Shown: piece after piece, positions 51,182 through 61,483 of the stretch | Layout of the letters: each line of letters starts with the position of its first letter | Position numbering within the stretch: position 1 is the first letter of the stretch | DNA from: Pachysolen tannophilus NRRL Y-2460 | Taxonomy: Eukaryota > Ascomycota > Pichiomycetes > Alaninales > Pachysolenaceae | Assembly: GCA_001661245.1 (NCBI GenBank) | Contig: KV454011.1 | Location: 1,390,724-1,454,723 of the forward strand | Length of the DNA stretch: 64,000 nt | Direction of reading: 5' to 3' | The notes under the pieces: generated by a model | Databases searched by the model: none | Seen by the model: only the letters and a program-made list of their open reading frames with translations | Told to the model about the DNA's origin: nothing | Translations under genes and position numbers: made by a program

Positions 51182-52237
51182 TTACAATTCTCTGACAATG
51201 CAAGTACCATCTGTTGATGTTGATAATACTACAGGTACAGTTGGGTGATAATCCACATCTATAACACTCCCATTATGCCCACTTAATTTGCTAATTAATT
51301 TTTTAGATTGTAATTCCCAAACTGTAAGTGTCTTATCTGCACCTCCAGCAATTAAATTTAAACCATTAGGAGAAATCTTACAACCTATTAATAAATTTTC
51401 ATTTCCTGATATGGAACCATCATATATGAAAGAAGGTTTAAATCTTTTCAAACCTTGAGGAACAAATTTTTTACAATCAAATGCTCTCAAAGTATTATCA
51501 TTTGATCTTGAAATCAATATTGAATCATCTTTTGAAACACATAGAGATGAGATATAATCTTTATGAGTTGTTTGTTCAACCCATAACTCTGATGGAAATT
51601 TTTTCAAATCAATGGCATATATAGTAGGATCAATACCCGAGCAATATACTGTATCTTTAGCATTGTTTGTTATACAAGTTAACAAAGGATATTCACTTTT
51701 AAATTCTCCCACATAATCTTTAGTTCTAAAATCCCATAATAATAAATACCCATCATCTCCAGAGCTTACACATACATTAACCCCATCAACAAAGGCAACT
51801 TGGTTCACACATAAATCATGCCCTGAACATTTTCTTACTCTTTTCCCAGTGATAGAATCCCAATAACCTAACGTAGTATCTGCACTTGAAGTTATTAAAT
51901 TACTATCATCTATAGACCATTTTAAACAAGTTATTGCACTTTTATGTCCTGAAATTGCAAGATAGTTAGGAGGTAATGATGAATTTCCTTCCATAGGTAA
52001 ATTCCACAAATTTATTGTCTTATCCAAACCACCCGTGGCAATATATCTTCCATCAGTACTACTGAATGAACCTGTTAATACCGATCCAGTATGACCTTCC
52101 AATACTATAGCATTATCCATCAATGTTCCACTACCACTACCACTACCACCATTAACATTAGCACCATATGGGCTTACTAGACTTTCATCAACACCATTTA
52201 AAACTTTTTGTCTCTTAACAATAGACGAAGCCGACAT
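51182..52237 (-). CDS. SNRNP40: U5 snRNP 40K-like WD40 protein
   Basis: A 351-aa WD40 protein with seven repeats and a short N-terminal tail (MSASSIVKRQKVLNG). Repeats start LEGHTGSVLTGSFSSTDGRY, ISGHKSAITCLKWSIDDSN and CSGHDLCVNQVAF, and the last is LSGHNGSVIDVDYHPTVPVV. The order and the RKCSGHDLCVNQV, SGDDGYLLLWDFRTK and DPTIYAIDLKK segments match human SNRNP40 and S. pombe Spf38, a component of the U5 snRNP. S. cerevisiae has no orthologue, so this is informative about lineage. The start is the ATG at 52237; nine upstream in-frame codons begin with ATT. Confidence 0.85.
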   Translation of the reverse strand: MSASSIVKRQKVLNGVDESLVSPYGANVNGGSGSGSGTLMDNAIVLEGHTGSVLTGSFSSTDGRYIATGGLDKTINLWNLPMEGNSSLPPNYLAISGHKSAITCLKWSIDDSNLITSSADTTLGYWDSITGKRVRKCSGHDLCVNQVAFVDGVNVCVSSGDDGYLLLWDFRTKDYVGEFKSEYPLLTCITNNAKDTVYCSGIDPTIYAIDLKKFPSELWVEQTTHKDYISSLCVSKDDSILISRSNDNTLRAFDCKKFVPQGLKRFKPSFIYDGSISGNENLLIGCKISPNGLNLIAGGADKTLTVWELQSKKLISKLSGHNGSVIDVDYHPTVPVVLSTSTDGTCIVREL

Positions 52238-52548
52238 CCTACTCAACTTCAAACTTCTAATCACTTAAGTCAACGACAAATATTCCAATAGATCGATAAA
52301 TCGATAAATCGATAAATAGATAAATATACCTTAATATTTGAGAGTACTCTTAGAGAGCCATAGCCAATCACTTTGAAAAAAAAGTCGTTTATTTTCAGAC
52401 CAATTTTTATTTTGGCTTTATTAAAAAAGAATATTGGAAGCCATTCAGGATCATCTTATTTTTATACTAAAACCAAATAGTTTTTATTAATTTAAAAACA
52501 AATTATATTGAATTAAATTACAAGATAATCAAGTATCTATTATCGAAA
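52238..52548. promoter_or_regulatory. Divergent promoter U5-40K / INH1
   Basis: A 311-bp region with an ATCGATAA tandem repeat near 52291-52325 (four units, the last degenerate). No other element was seen. Confidence 0.5.
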
Positions 52549-52924
52549 ATGATTGCTCGTCGTGCTGTTGCCTCAATTTCAAAGTTAAACCCATCTTTTG
52601 CTGTTAGAGCTTATTCCAATGAAGGTTCTACTGGAGCTCCACGTCCAGATGGTAAATCTGATGCTTTTACTGTAAGTGGATTTAAATTTTATAAAAAAAA
52701 ATTTGAAATCAATTCAATTTATATATATATATATATATATGATTTTTTATTTCATCTTGGATTATTACTAACTTTTGTTTTTTAAGAAACGTGAAAAAAC
52801 CAACGAAGATTACTATGTTAAGAAACATGAGGCTGAAGTATTAGCTTCTTTAAAAGAACAATTAAAGAAACAAAAAGAGCATTTGAATGATTTGGAAAAG
52901 AAAATTGATGACCTCAACAAATAG
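52549..52924 (+). CDS. INH1: Mitochondrial F1F0-ATPase inhibitor Inh1, two exons
   Basis: Exon 1 is 52549-52671, the intron 52672-52786, exon 2 52787-52924; the product is 86 aa (yeast Inh1 is 85). The presequence MIARRAVASISKLNPSFAVR is basic and cleavable. The mature part YSNEGSTGAPRPDGKSDAFT then KREKTNEDYYVKKHEAEVLA matches the inhibitory segment that inserts in the F1 catalytic interface. The end KKQKEHLNDLEKKIDDLNK is the dimerising coiled-coil. The second exon is invisible unless the intron is removed. Stf1 is a close paralogue and cannot be excluded. Confidence 0.93.
52672..52786 (+). other. INH1: Spliceosomal intron of INH1 (115 nt)
   Basis: Donor GTAAGT, branch TACTAAC at 52766-52772, acceptor TTTAAG; phase 0. 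It contains a TA repeat of about 20 bp near 52720-52740. Confidence 0.93.
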
Positions 52925-53538
52925 ATTGGAAGTTTTTTTTTTTTTTTTTCTTTTTTACTTTAATTTTATCTGTTAATATTTGGTAACATGTAATTGAGAA
53001 TCTCAGTTCCATTTTTAACTCAAAAGTTAAACTATTCATACGAACTCCATTATTCCTTAATCAATTGGTACTAATTGACCTTTTTTTTTTTTTTTTTATC
53101 TTTTCTTTTTTTTATTTCTTTATTAAAACACTTAATTTTTTTTTTAGTTTTTGTCCATTTGATCTCACTTGATTCATTGAATTATTTTTATAGTATAATA
53201 TTATTTGCAGTTTATATGATTAATTAAATTACAATTGTAGATAGAATTAGGACCAATTAAAATTTAACATTACATTACACTACATTAACTAATTGTATTA
53301 CTTTTTCGTTCAACTTACAATCAAATTAAGACTCACAATCTCAATGGCAATCATAATAATAATAATAATTATTATTATTATTTTGAACTTACCTACCAAT
53401 TAACCAATAAATAAATTGTCGGAAATGATATTAATTACTTATATATTAGATTCACCTCCACAATTCTAGCCTTTTTTCAAAATTTTTTCCCCAGATATTA
53501 AAAAAACTGAAAAGTTTGCTTTAACTTTTATAATACAA
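52925..53538. other. Intergenic region INH1 / tRNA-Glu
   Basis: A 614-bp AT-rich spacer with T tracts near 52934-52950 and 53082-53097, and an AAT repeat followed by an ATT repeat near 53356-53384 forming a weak hairpin. No gene was seen. Confidence 0.5.
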
Positions 53539-53610
53539 TCCGAAGTAGTGTAATGGCTATCACCTCGCGTTCTCATCGCGATAATCCGGGTTCAATTCCC
53601 GGCTTCGGAG
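53539..53610 (+). tRNA. tRNA-Glu (anticodon CUC)
   Basis: A 72-nt cloverleaf. The acceptor stem TCCGAAG pairs with CTTCGGA, with discriminator G. The anticodon stem TCGCG / CGCGA encloses the loop TTCTCAT, giving anticodon CUC (reads GAG). The T stem CCGGG / CCCGG encloses TTCAATT, and the B box is GGTTCAATTCC. No intron. A T run at 53622-53632 is a good Pol III terminator. The sequence resembles yeast tRNA-Glu throughout. Confidence 0.97.
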
Positions 53611-53621
53611 TGAAAATTTAC

Positions 53622-53632
53622 TTTTTTTTTTT
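53622..53632 (+). terminator. Pol III terminator of tRNA-Glu
   Basis: An 11-nt T run 12 bases after the tRNA 3' end. Confidence 0.9.
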
Positions 53633-53842
53633 CTGAAGCAATGTAGGCGGGCGTTTGGCGGTGAGTAGGCTCTCGGTAAGTATGTGGGCGGCAAGTTGGC
53701 GGGCCAGTTAATAAGAAGCAGGTAAAAAATTCTATAGACATTTTATTACTATTATTATTAACAATTCGATCTTGATTATATATGGTTCATTTATGAATGA
53801 AGTTATAAAACTATGTACAATGTTAAATTAAGGTCTTGATTT

Positions 53843-55903
53843 TTAAGACTTTTTCTTTTTCTGTTTCTTTTCATTTTCATCTTTTAAAACTAGTATCTTG
53901 TAACTTCTTATACTCAGTTTTTTCTCCAATTCTATTTCTTTTAATTTCTTGAATTCTGGGTCCGACCTATCTTGAAAATTTTTATTATTTTCAAGAATAT
54001 AATTATCAATGTATTTCAAATTTTCATTAATTGAATTTTTAACCCTATTTATGGAGTTGAATTCTAAAGTAGTTTTCTGGAAACTAGTAACATCTCCTTT
54101 TTTCAATTGAGAAAGTTCCTGGTCTAAAATTGAATTAATTTTCTTGAGTAAAGAAAGTGCCTTGATTTCAATTGTCTTTATCTTCTTTATATCAATTGAG
54201 GAATGTTTAATCTCTTGATGGTTTGTTAATAATGGCATTAAATTCGTTAATTCATAATTTTCAAAATAATCTTTTCTTAAGATATCAACTAAATTCTCTT
54301 TAGTTAAATAATCTGCTAACCTTGAGCATAATTTAAAACTATCAATCAAATTATTTCTTGTAAAATTGGAGACTCTAAATTTATCAATTTCTCGTAGTAA
54401 TTTTAAAAATTGTAAAGCTTTATCTTGATTCATCTCATTCATATTTTGTAAAATTTGATCATCCAAGAAATTGAAAATTATGTAATTTGTAAAACCATTT
54501 GGTTTTAAATTCAAATCACTAAGTTGATTGTAAATAAAGGTTATTGGGTTAATTTCTACATCTTTATTGATAAGTTCTTTTTTAACTTTTGAGCTCTTGG
54601 TATAATTTTTCAAAAAATTATTAAACAATTCAATGTCAGCAGTATCTCTAATCTTGCTAACATAAGTTTGGTAAACATGAACGGCTTCTTTATATAATCC
54701 TAATTTGTTCAACCCTTGTAAATACAAATCTAGAGCTGCTTTATTCAATTCAAATCTAGTCTTAAAGGGGTTAATTTCTTCAATGCTCAATAACTCAATG
54801 GTTTTAGAATGAGAGTTGTATTTGAATTTATGCGATTCTGAATATCTGAAAACTTGACTTCTCTTATCTTCATCACAGATTTCAAACCAGTTATTTAAAA
54901 TTGTTAATGAATATGAAATGTATTTTAAATTTGATCTTGTCAAAAAAACTGAAGCATAACTTTGAATTAACTTTGAATCAATAGCTTTATATGTCAATTT
55001 TTCTGTTAAAGCTTTCCAAAATAAATTTGCTCGTTCAATACATAGATCATCATCTAACTCAGCTTGTGATAACCCTTTAAACAAAATGGTAAAAGTTTTA
55101 TTTTCCAGTTTCAATTTCCCCTCCGTCGGTAATTCTTGAAAGAATTTGAAAGCATGAGTCAAATCAGATGAATTTGTCAAAGCTGAAAGTAATGAATTAA
55201 CATGAATAATCGAAATAAGCTCAGGATTCTTTTCTTTTGTACCATTAAAGATATTCAAAATTTTGATCAATATTTTCTCGTTTAAAGGCTTTGAAATTTT
55301 GGATAATCCATCAAAAAGTATGGTGAAAGTATGTTCATTCGGAGGAACCCCCCATTTCTTCCTAAAATTAAATAATGAGATAGCACCATTCGCATCTTGT
55401 TGTTCAACTAACAAGTAGTTTAATATTCTATTCATTGCTACAATGCCATGCGTACCTGCTAGTCTTGATAAATATATGGCCTTATTTAAATCATTTCTAC
55501 TCAAAAATTTCAACACATCTTTTTCAACAATTTCAGAATCCTTAAGTTGCTCACCACTTGTACCTAATACCGAATAAATTAATCTTTTGTTCGAAGTCTT
55601 GAAAATTTCTTTTAATTGTTCATCTTCCAATTTCACCGTGGGTCCAATTTTTTCATCTATAGCAATATTTAATTTCTTCTTCAAAATCTCATTAGCTGTA
55701 GATTTAGTAAAAGGTTTTAGTTTCTTCTCCCTCAAGTATAATTCCTTACGCCTCTGTTTCAGCTTCAACTGTTTTGAGTTGAATATTACCTTTTCATTTG
55801 TAAATTGATCACTATTAAGATTTTGCCTCAAAAGACCCTTGACTCTACCACTCAATACCACACCAGTGCTAAAAGCCCTCTGACGAGCTATACATTTCAA
55901 CAT
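53843..55903 (-). CDS. Mitochondrial PPR-like RNA-binding protein (Ccm1-like candidate)
   Basis: A 686-aa protein with a basic N-terminus (MLKCIARQRAFSTGVVLSGR) typical of mitochondrial import. The middle has helical-pair repeats of PPR type. One is GVPPNEHTFTILFDGLSK near residue 190; a second is LENKTFTILFKGLSQAELDD near 268; a weaker one near 395 is AALDLYLQGLNKLGLYKEAV. The C-terminal part is Lys/Leu-rich and ends KKQKKKKS. The overall plan resembles yeast Ccm1 (15S rRNA and intron processing), but assignment to Ccm1 rather than another yeast PPR protein is only a guess. It is divergent from REV3, 221 bp apart. Confidence 0.75.
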   Translation of the reverse strand: MLKCIARQRAFSTGVVLSGRVKGLLRQNLNSDQFTNEKVIFNSKQLKLKQRRKELYLREKKLKPFTKSTANEILKKKLNIAIDEKIGPTVKLEDEQLKEIFKTSNKRLIYSVLGTSGEQLKDSEIVEKDVLKFLSRNDLNKAIYLSRLAGTHGIVAMNRILNYLLVEQQDANGAISLFNFRKKWGVPPNEHTFTILFDGLSKISKPLNEKILIKILNIFNGTKEKNPELISIIHVNSLLSALTNSSDLTHAFKFFQELPTEGKLKLENKTFTILFKGLSQAELDDDLCIERANLFWKALTEKLTYKAIDSKLIQSYASVFLTRSNLKYISYSLTILNNWFEICDEDKRSQVFRYSESHKFKYNSHSKTIELLSIEEINPFKTRFELNKAALDLYLQGLNKLGLYKEAVHVYQTYVSKIRDTADIELFNNFLKNYTKSSKVKKELINKDVEINPITFIYNQLSDLNLKPNGFTNYIIFNFLDDQILQNMNEMNQDKALQFLKLLREIDKFRVSNFTRNNLIDSFKLCSRLADYLTKENLVDILRKDYFENYELTNLMPLLTNHQEIKHSSIDIKKIKTIEIKALSLLKKINSILDQELSQLKKGDVTSFQKTTLEFNSINRVKNSINENLKYIDNYILENNKNFQDRSDPEFKKLKEIELEKKLSIRSYKILVLKDENEKKQKKKKS

Positions 55904-56124
55904 GAGTCAATAAGAATTAATCTATAACCTGATATTGTCTTGTAATCTTGAATATAATTTCAATTTCTTATCAATTTAAAGGTGAAAAATTTTTGTATAA
56001 TTTTTCTTAAAAGGGCCTCAAAAATTAGAGCGATGAGCAAAAATAAAAATTGATTCAAAATATAATAAATCAAATCGACTTGAGTTTTATTTTTATTAAT
56101 AACGATCCAGGTTCTGGTTTGTAG

Positions 56125-59100
56125 ATGGATGCAAGCACTTTATCTGGAAATAATGATTCATTCAAACTACAGATCTTAGGATACGACTCATACCAATTCT
56201 ATCCTTCGTTGTTGGATAGAACGAGTTCAAGCATCTCCACCTTGAAGAAGCATCACTATCAAACCAAATCATCTTTCAATCAAGTTCCAGTTATAAGAGT
56301 ATTTGGAAAGTTAACTACAGGTCACTCGATTCTTTTAAACGTTCATAATGTTCTTCCTTATTTCTTTATTGAGTATAAGGGAGAATTATCAGAATCTTGT
56401 ATCAAACAGACATTAACTGATTTAAAATTACAATTAGAGAAAGCTTTATATTTTTCTTTTAAGAAAGGAAGAAAGAAACCGGGAAAGAACAATAGACCTA
56501 TTGATGACGATCATGGAGATATAGAAGAGTTTGATGATCAAATTTTCAACGACTATACAAATGAAGAAGGTGATGACGTTTCAAGTTATAGAGACAGGTA
56601 CATTGCATCTTTACAGTTGATAAAATCGATACCTTTTTATGGGTATCATATTGGATATAGACCATTTATTAAGATAAATTTATTGAATCCATTGTACTTG
56701 AGAAGATTATCCAATTTGTTATCAGAGGGAAAAGTGAATGATAAAGTTATTCAACCATATGAGTCTCATGTTCCTTATTTATTACAATTTTTAACTGATT
56801 ATAATTTATTTGGTTGTGATTGGCTTTATTTAGATGAATGGTTATGGAGGAGCCCAATAATAAATAACAACAGTAATAATTTAGATATTGATGATGATCG
56901 ATTGATTATTGATCAAGAAGAAACTGAGTTGTTTAACAAACTTAAGCTCACAGACGATTTAAAAGCTTTCTTGAAAAATAATATTAAGAAAAACAAGTTT
57001 GATGATAATTTAAACATTTTATCAGAAGATCAATTTTCAAGAATTGGTAATACTTTTTTGGAAATTGACTGTTTGCCCCAGTGGATTTCAAATAGGAAAA
57101 AAATAACAACTAGGGATTTGCATCAAGACTTTATCGAGTTATTTAATAATTTAAATAATAGCAATAGCAAGTTTCGAATTGATAAAACTAAATATTTAAA
57201 TTCGACTAAAGATATTTTGAAAGATATTTTACATCAACGGAAATTGAAGAATCTAGATGATTCACAAGTTTATTTGAATAAGTTTTCTTTAACCCAAGAT
57301 TCTGAAGAAAGGATTTATGATGGACACACAAATTGGATAGAGCAAGATGAATTGGAGGATTTACTCAAACATTGCATAGATTTATCCAAAGAAGAATGGG
57401 AAAGATTAAATGCGCTGAAAAATGTTCAAAACGATGTCAAATTAGAAGGATTTCATAGGAATCCCAAAATCTTTGATAATATACCAACTGCATTTCAATG
57501 TATTGAAAACGAATTGTATGACAATATTATATGGGATGACTTCAAATTTATTAATCAAGTTAATAGCAACGACGATGACATACTCCATATAAACAGCTCG
57601 GTGATTTCTGATAATCATACTAATGGCGATAGCGATAAAAGTAATAGCGATAGTAGCCTGAAGTCACTGATGAAAGTTTCAATTCTTGATAATAACAACG
57701 ATTTTATTTCATCTGGTGAAGAAGAGGAAGAAACCGATGAAAATTTAGACTACGGAGATGATGATAATTGGATGGGGACGGTGCCACCTCATAAATCGCA
57801 AATATTCTTGGACGATGAAGAGGTAGACGAATATGATGATGATAAAGACGATAAAGATAATAAGGTTGATAAAGACGGAAATGGAAATAACACATCGACT
57901 CGATTGGGAGATTCTACTTTTGAGGAAATTGAAAAGAATTTTTTTGGTCAAAATGAGAAAAGTACGAAGATGCTGTCAAATATCTTGAAATCCAGCTCAA
58001 GAATCTCTCTATCTTCTGATCCTTTAGATCAAAGCATTCATAATGATTCAGAAATAGCTTTGCCCGAAAATAATATCTTTAAAAATTTCTCTTTACAGGA
58101 ATCAGATATAACTGGCAATAGTGATAGATTTACGGATAAAGCTGATGAAACATCGATTTTGGTTGAATCAGGTTTGAAGTTACCTAAGAACTCTGAAAGT
58201 GCCAAATGGTTTGAGTTTCAGACTGGTTATGAATTACCTTCCTTGACATGTGCCAATATTTCCATGGAAGAAAATTTCCTAAATTCATTGGAAAAAGACT
58301 TCAAAATACCCAAAATTGAATATGACGATCCATTTTATTCTGATAGAGGAGATTTACCTCCCAAACCGTTTATATTTGCAGGCAAAAAGTTTGTACTTCA
58401 AGCGAAACATGTTGATTATTTGCCAAAAGTTGAAGATGGTGGAATTCCAATTAGCTATTTAATCAAAGAATTTATGATCAATAAAACCAATAGAAAAGCT
58501 ACAAAAGTAAAAGCACTGAAAACAGCGACATTTTGTTATCTTCCTGAGATGCCTTCAATAGAGGAAGTTTCAAAATGGAGTAAGGTTAATAGTATTGAAA
58601 ATGATACCAAGCAAAGAAAATCAGTATTATATAAATCACAGGTTGAACAGCGTACACAATCATTAGAATATGGATTTAAGTATCCGTCAATTAAATTAAA
58701 ATATCAAAGGAAACCAAATAATTTGGGTAAATTAATTTGCTTTGCGGTAGAATTACATATAAATACAAGAGATGACTTGAAGCCAGATCCAAGCAAAGAT
58801 GAAATTACTGCTATTTTTTGGAAATTTGATAAAATACATTTCCCGTATGATTTGGATATAGCTGAAAACGGGATATTGATATTAAACACTGATTTGCGTA
58901 ATGAAGAACAAGAATTAAGTTTTAGTAAAAAATTGAATAATACTAGCAATACCCCAATAGCTATATTCAATGATGAGGTATCAATGGTAAAAGAATTAAT
59001 TTCATTGGTAAAGCTAATTGATCCTGATATATTGGCAGGATTTGAAATCCATTCATTATCTTGGGGATACATAATAGAACGATTTAGAAAAATATATTTG

Positions 59101-61338
59101 GTTGATATTTGTGCCATGCTATCAAGAGTCAACTATAAATATAACAATAAGGTAAATGATAGATGGGGATATAACCATGCTTCTGGTATAAAAATCTCAG
59201 GAAGACACATGCTAAATATTTGGAGAGGTTTGAGACATGAAATAAATTTATTGAAATATTCCATTGAAAACATCTGCTATCATACTTTGCATAGACGAAT
59301 ACCACATTATCCAGAAAAGCAACTAACTGAATGGTTCAGAAGTGGTATACCAAATCAAATCTCGATTGTTTTAAATTATTACACACAGCGACTTTCGTTG
59401 GATTTAGAGATTATTGAAAATCAAGAAATGATAACTAAAACAGTTGAGCAATCACGACTAATAGGAATTGATTTTTATTCAATACTATCGAGAGGCTCTC
59501 AATTCAAAGTTGAAAGTTTTTTGATAAGATTAACAAAGTCTGAAAATTTTATATTGATTTCCCCTAGTAAAAAACAAGTCTTTAAATCGGATGCCTTACA
59601 ATGCATTCCTTTGATTATGGAGCCAGAAAGTGCTTATTATAAAAGTCCATTAGTTGTATTAGATTTTCAGTCTTTATATCCAAGTATCATCATAGCTTAT
59701 AATTACTGTTATTCCACAGTTTTAGGTAGATTACGCGGCTTTGATGCAAGGAAACCACAAACTATTGGTGTAACCAAAAATAAATTACCCGCTGGATTAC
59801 TAGAGTTATTGAAGGATTATATCACAATTTCTCCAAATGGATTGATCTATGTCAATGAAACTGTTAGGAAATCTTCATTAGCAAAAATGTTGACTGAAAT
59901 CTTAGAGACCAGAATTTTGGTTAAAGATACGATGAAGATTGCCGATGACGACTATGAGTTGAAAAAGTTGTACAATAGCAGACAGTTAGCCTTGAAGTTA
60001 ATTGCCAATGTAACTTATGGCTATACCTCCGCAACATTTTCAGGCAGGATGCCTTGTGCTGATATTGCAGATAGTATAGTATCAACGGCCAGGGAAACGT
60101 TGAATAATTCCATCAAGGAAATTGCGGGAAACAAGGATTGGGGAGCACAAGTGGTTTACGGTGATACTGATTCTTTATTTATATATCTTCCAGGAAAAAC
60201 AAGACAAGATGCTTTTAGAATTGGTAATGAGATGGCAGACTTTATAACTTCAAAAAATCCTAAACCAATAAAATTGAAATTTGAAAAAGTATACCATCCC
60301 TGTTTATTGGTCAGTAAAAAAAGATATGTCGGCTACAGCTATGAAAATGAAAATCAATTAGTTCCAAAGTTTGATGCAAAAGGAATCGAAACTGTAAGAA
60401 GAGATGGTATACCAGCTCAACAGAAAATGGTGGAGAAATCATTGAGGTTATTATTTGAGACTAATGATTTATCATTAGTTAAAAAATATGTCCAAGATCA
60501 GTTTGTCAAAATCATGAACAATAAAATATCTATTCAGGATCTTTGTTTTGCAAAGGAAATCAAAGTTGGTACTTATAAAGATGAGAGATATATACCAGCT
60601 GGAGCAAACTTGTACCAAAAGTTAATGGAGGTGGATTCACGACTGGAACCACAATATGCAGAGAGATTGCCGTATGTAGTATTAAAATCATACAAAGGTA
60701 AAAACTTACGAGATAGATGTGTCACACCTTTGTATTTTATTGAGAATGAGATCAAGGAAAATTTACAGTTGGACCATGAATACTATATTACAAAGACGTT
60801 GATTCCACCTTTAGAAAGAATTTTCAATTTAATCGGTGCCGATGTCAAACAATGGTATAGAGAGTTACCAAAAATTATAAGATTTGATTTCAATAATAAT
60901 ATTCTAAATGGCAATAAGAGAAGGAGAGCGTCACAAATGAATAACAATAATGGGATACATTATTTTATCAAATCAATGAATTGTTTGTCTTGCTTTAAGA
61001 ATATTTCAAACAACAAAATGCTATGCGAGGAATGTATTAAAGATGAGCTCTCAACAATTTTGAAATTGAATAAAGAAGTTTCAAATACCGAGAGAACATT
61101 TGCAAATATTTTAATGATTTGTAGATCTTGTTCTTCAAGTTTTGGTGCGGATGGTGATACCAGTAATATCTATACGAACGGGAATCGTAAGAAAAGATTA
61201 ATTTCAGATGATTTAGAAAGTGGGTGTAAATGTAATAGTGATGACTGTCAATTGTACTATTCAAGAATTAAGTTAGAAAAACGATTAAACAAGGTTTACG
61301 GTATAAAAGATGTTATTATGGATGAATTGGATTGGTAA
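56125..61338 (+). CDS. REV3: Rev3, catalytic subunit of DNA polymerase zeta
   Basis: A 1737-aa B-family polymerase for translesion synthesis (S. cerevisiae Rev3 is 1504 aa). The N-terminal domain begins LQILGYDSYQFYPS, with PVIRVFGKLTTGHSILLNVH near 55-75. A disordered acidic insert spans roughly 480-680, which explains the extra length. Polymerase motifs are intact: DFQSLYPSIIIAYNYC near 1178 (motif A), KLIANVTYGYTSATFSGRMP near 1290 (motif B), and VVYGDTDSLF near 1342 (motif C). The C-terminal CysA and CysB zinc/Fe-S sites are present: CLSC...CEEC near 1623 and CRSC, then CKCNSDDC near 1670-1710. A CTG at 60643-60645 (DSR-x-EPQY) falls where relatives have Ser/Ala. Confidence 0.97.
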   Translation: MDASTLSGNNDSFKLQILGYDSYQFYPSLLDRTSSSISTLKKHHYQTKSSFNQVPVIRVFGKLTTGHSILLNVHNVLPYFFIEYKGELSESCIKQTLTDLKLQLEKALYFSFKKGRKKPGKNNRPIDDDHGDIEEFDDQIFNDYTNEEGDDVSSYRDRYIASLQLIKSIPFYGYHIGYRPFIKINLLNPLYLRRLSNLLSEGKVNDKVIQPYESHVPYLLQFLTDYNLFGCDWLYLDEWLWRSPIINNNSNNLDIDDDRLIIDQEETELFNKLKLTDDLKAFLKNNIKKNKFDDNLNILSEDQFSRIGNTFLEIDCLPQWISNRKKITTRDLHQDFIELFNNLNNSNSKFRIDKTKYLNSTKDILKDILHQRKLKNLDDSQVYLNKFSLTQDSEERIYDGHTNWIEQDELEDLLKHCIDLSKEEWERLNALKNVQNDVKLEGFHRNPKIFDNIPTAFQCIENELYDNIIWDDFKFINQVNSNDDDILHINSSVISDNHTNGDSDKSNSDSSLKSLMKVSILDNNNDFISSGEEEEETDENLDYGDDDNWMGTVPPHKSQIFLDDEEVDEYDDDKDDKDNKVDKDGNGNNTSTRLGDSTFEEIEKNFFGQNEKSTKMLSNILKSSSRISLSSDPLDQSIHNDSEIALPENNIFKNFSLQESDITGNSDRFTDKADETSILVESGLKLPKNSESAKWFEFQTGYELPSLTCANISMEENFLNSLEKDFKIPKIEYDDPFYSDRGDLPPKPFIFAGKKFVLQAKHVDYLPKVEDGGIPISYLIKEFMINKTNRKATKVKALKTATFCYLPEMPSIEEVSKWSKVNSIENDTKQRKSVLYKSQVEQRTQSLEYGFKYPSIKLKYQRKPNNLGKLICFAVELHINTRDDLKPDPSKDEITAIFWKFDKIHFPYDLDIAENGILILNTDLRNEEQELSFSKKLNNTSNTPIAIFNDEVSMVKELISLVKLIDPDILAGFEIHSLSWGYIIERFRKIYLVDICAMLSRVNYKYNNKVNDRWGYNHASGIKISGRHMLNIWRGLRHEINLLKYSIENICYHTLHRRIPHYPEKQLTEWFRSGIPNQISIVLNYYTQRLSLDLEIIENQEMITKTVEQSRLIGIDFYSILSRGSQFKVESFLIRLTKSENFILISPSKKQVFKSDALQCIPLIMEPESAYYKSPLVVLDFQSLYPSIIIAYNYCYSTVLGRLRGFDARKPQTIGVTKNKLPAGLLELLKDYITISPNGLIYVNETVRKSSLAKMLTEILETRILVKDTMKIADDDYELKKLYNSRQLALKLIANVTYGYTSATFSGRMPCADIADSIVSTARETLNNSIKEIAGNKDWGAQVVYGDTDSLFIYLPGKTRQDAFRIGNEMADFITSKNPKPIKLKFEKVYHPCLLVSKKRYVGYSYENENQLVPKFDAKGIETVRRDGIPAQQKMVEKSLRLLFETNDLSLVKKYVQDQFVKIMNNKISIQDLCFAKEIKVGTYKDERYIPAGANLYQKLMEVDSRLEPQYAERLPYVVLKSYKGKNLRDRCVTPLYFIENEIKENLQLDHEYYITKTLIPPLERIFNLIGADVKQWYRELPKIIRFDFNNNILNGNKRRRASQMNNNNGIHYFIKSMNCLSCFKNISNNKMLCEECIKDELSTILKLNKEVSNTERTFANILMICRSCSSSFGADGDTSNIYTNGNRKKRLISDDLESGCKCNSDDCQLYYSRIKLEKRLNKVYGIKDVIMDELDW

Positions 61339-61483
61339 AAGTGTAAAAGTAGTTAAGTTGTATATTATTTATTTTACAGGTTTAATTTAATATTTATTAG
61401 GACATTTTTTTTTAATAATGGATGCTATTTTATTTACATATATATAAAATTTTTTTTTAAACCGCTAAATATTTCTTATTAAA

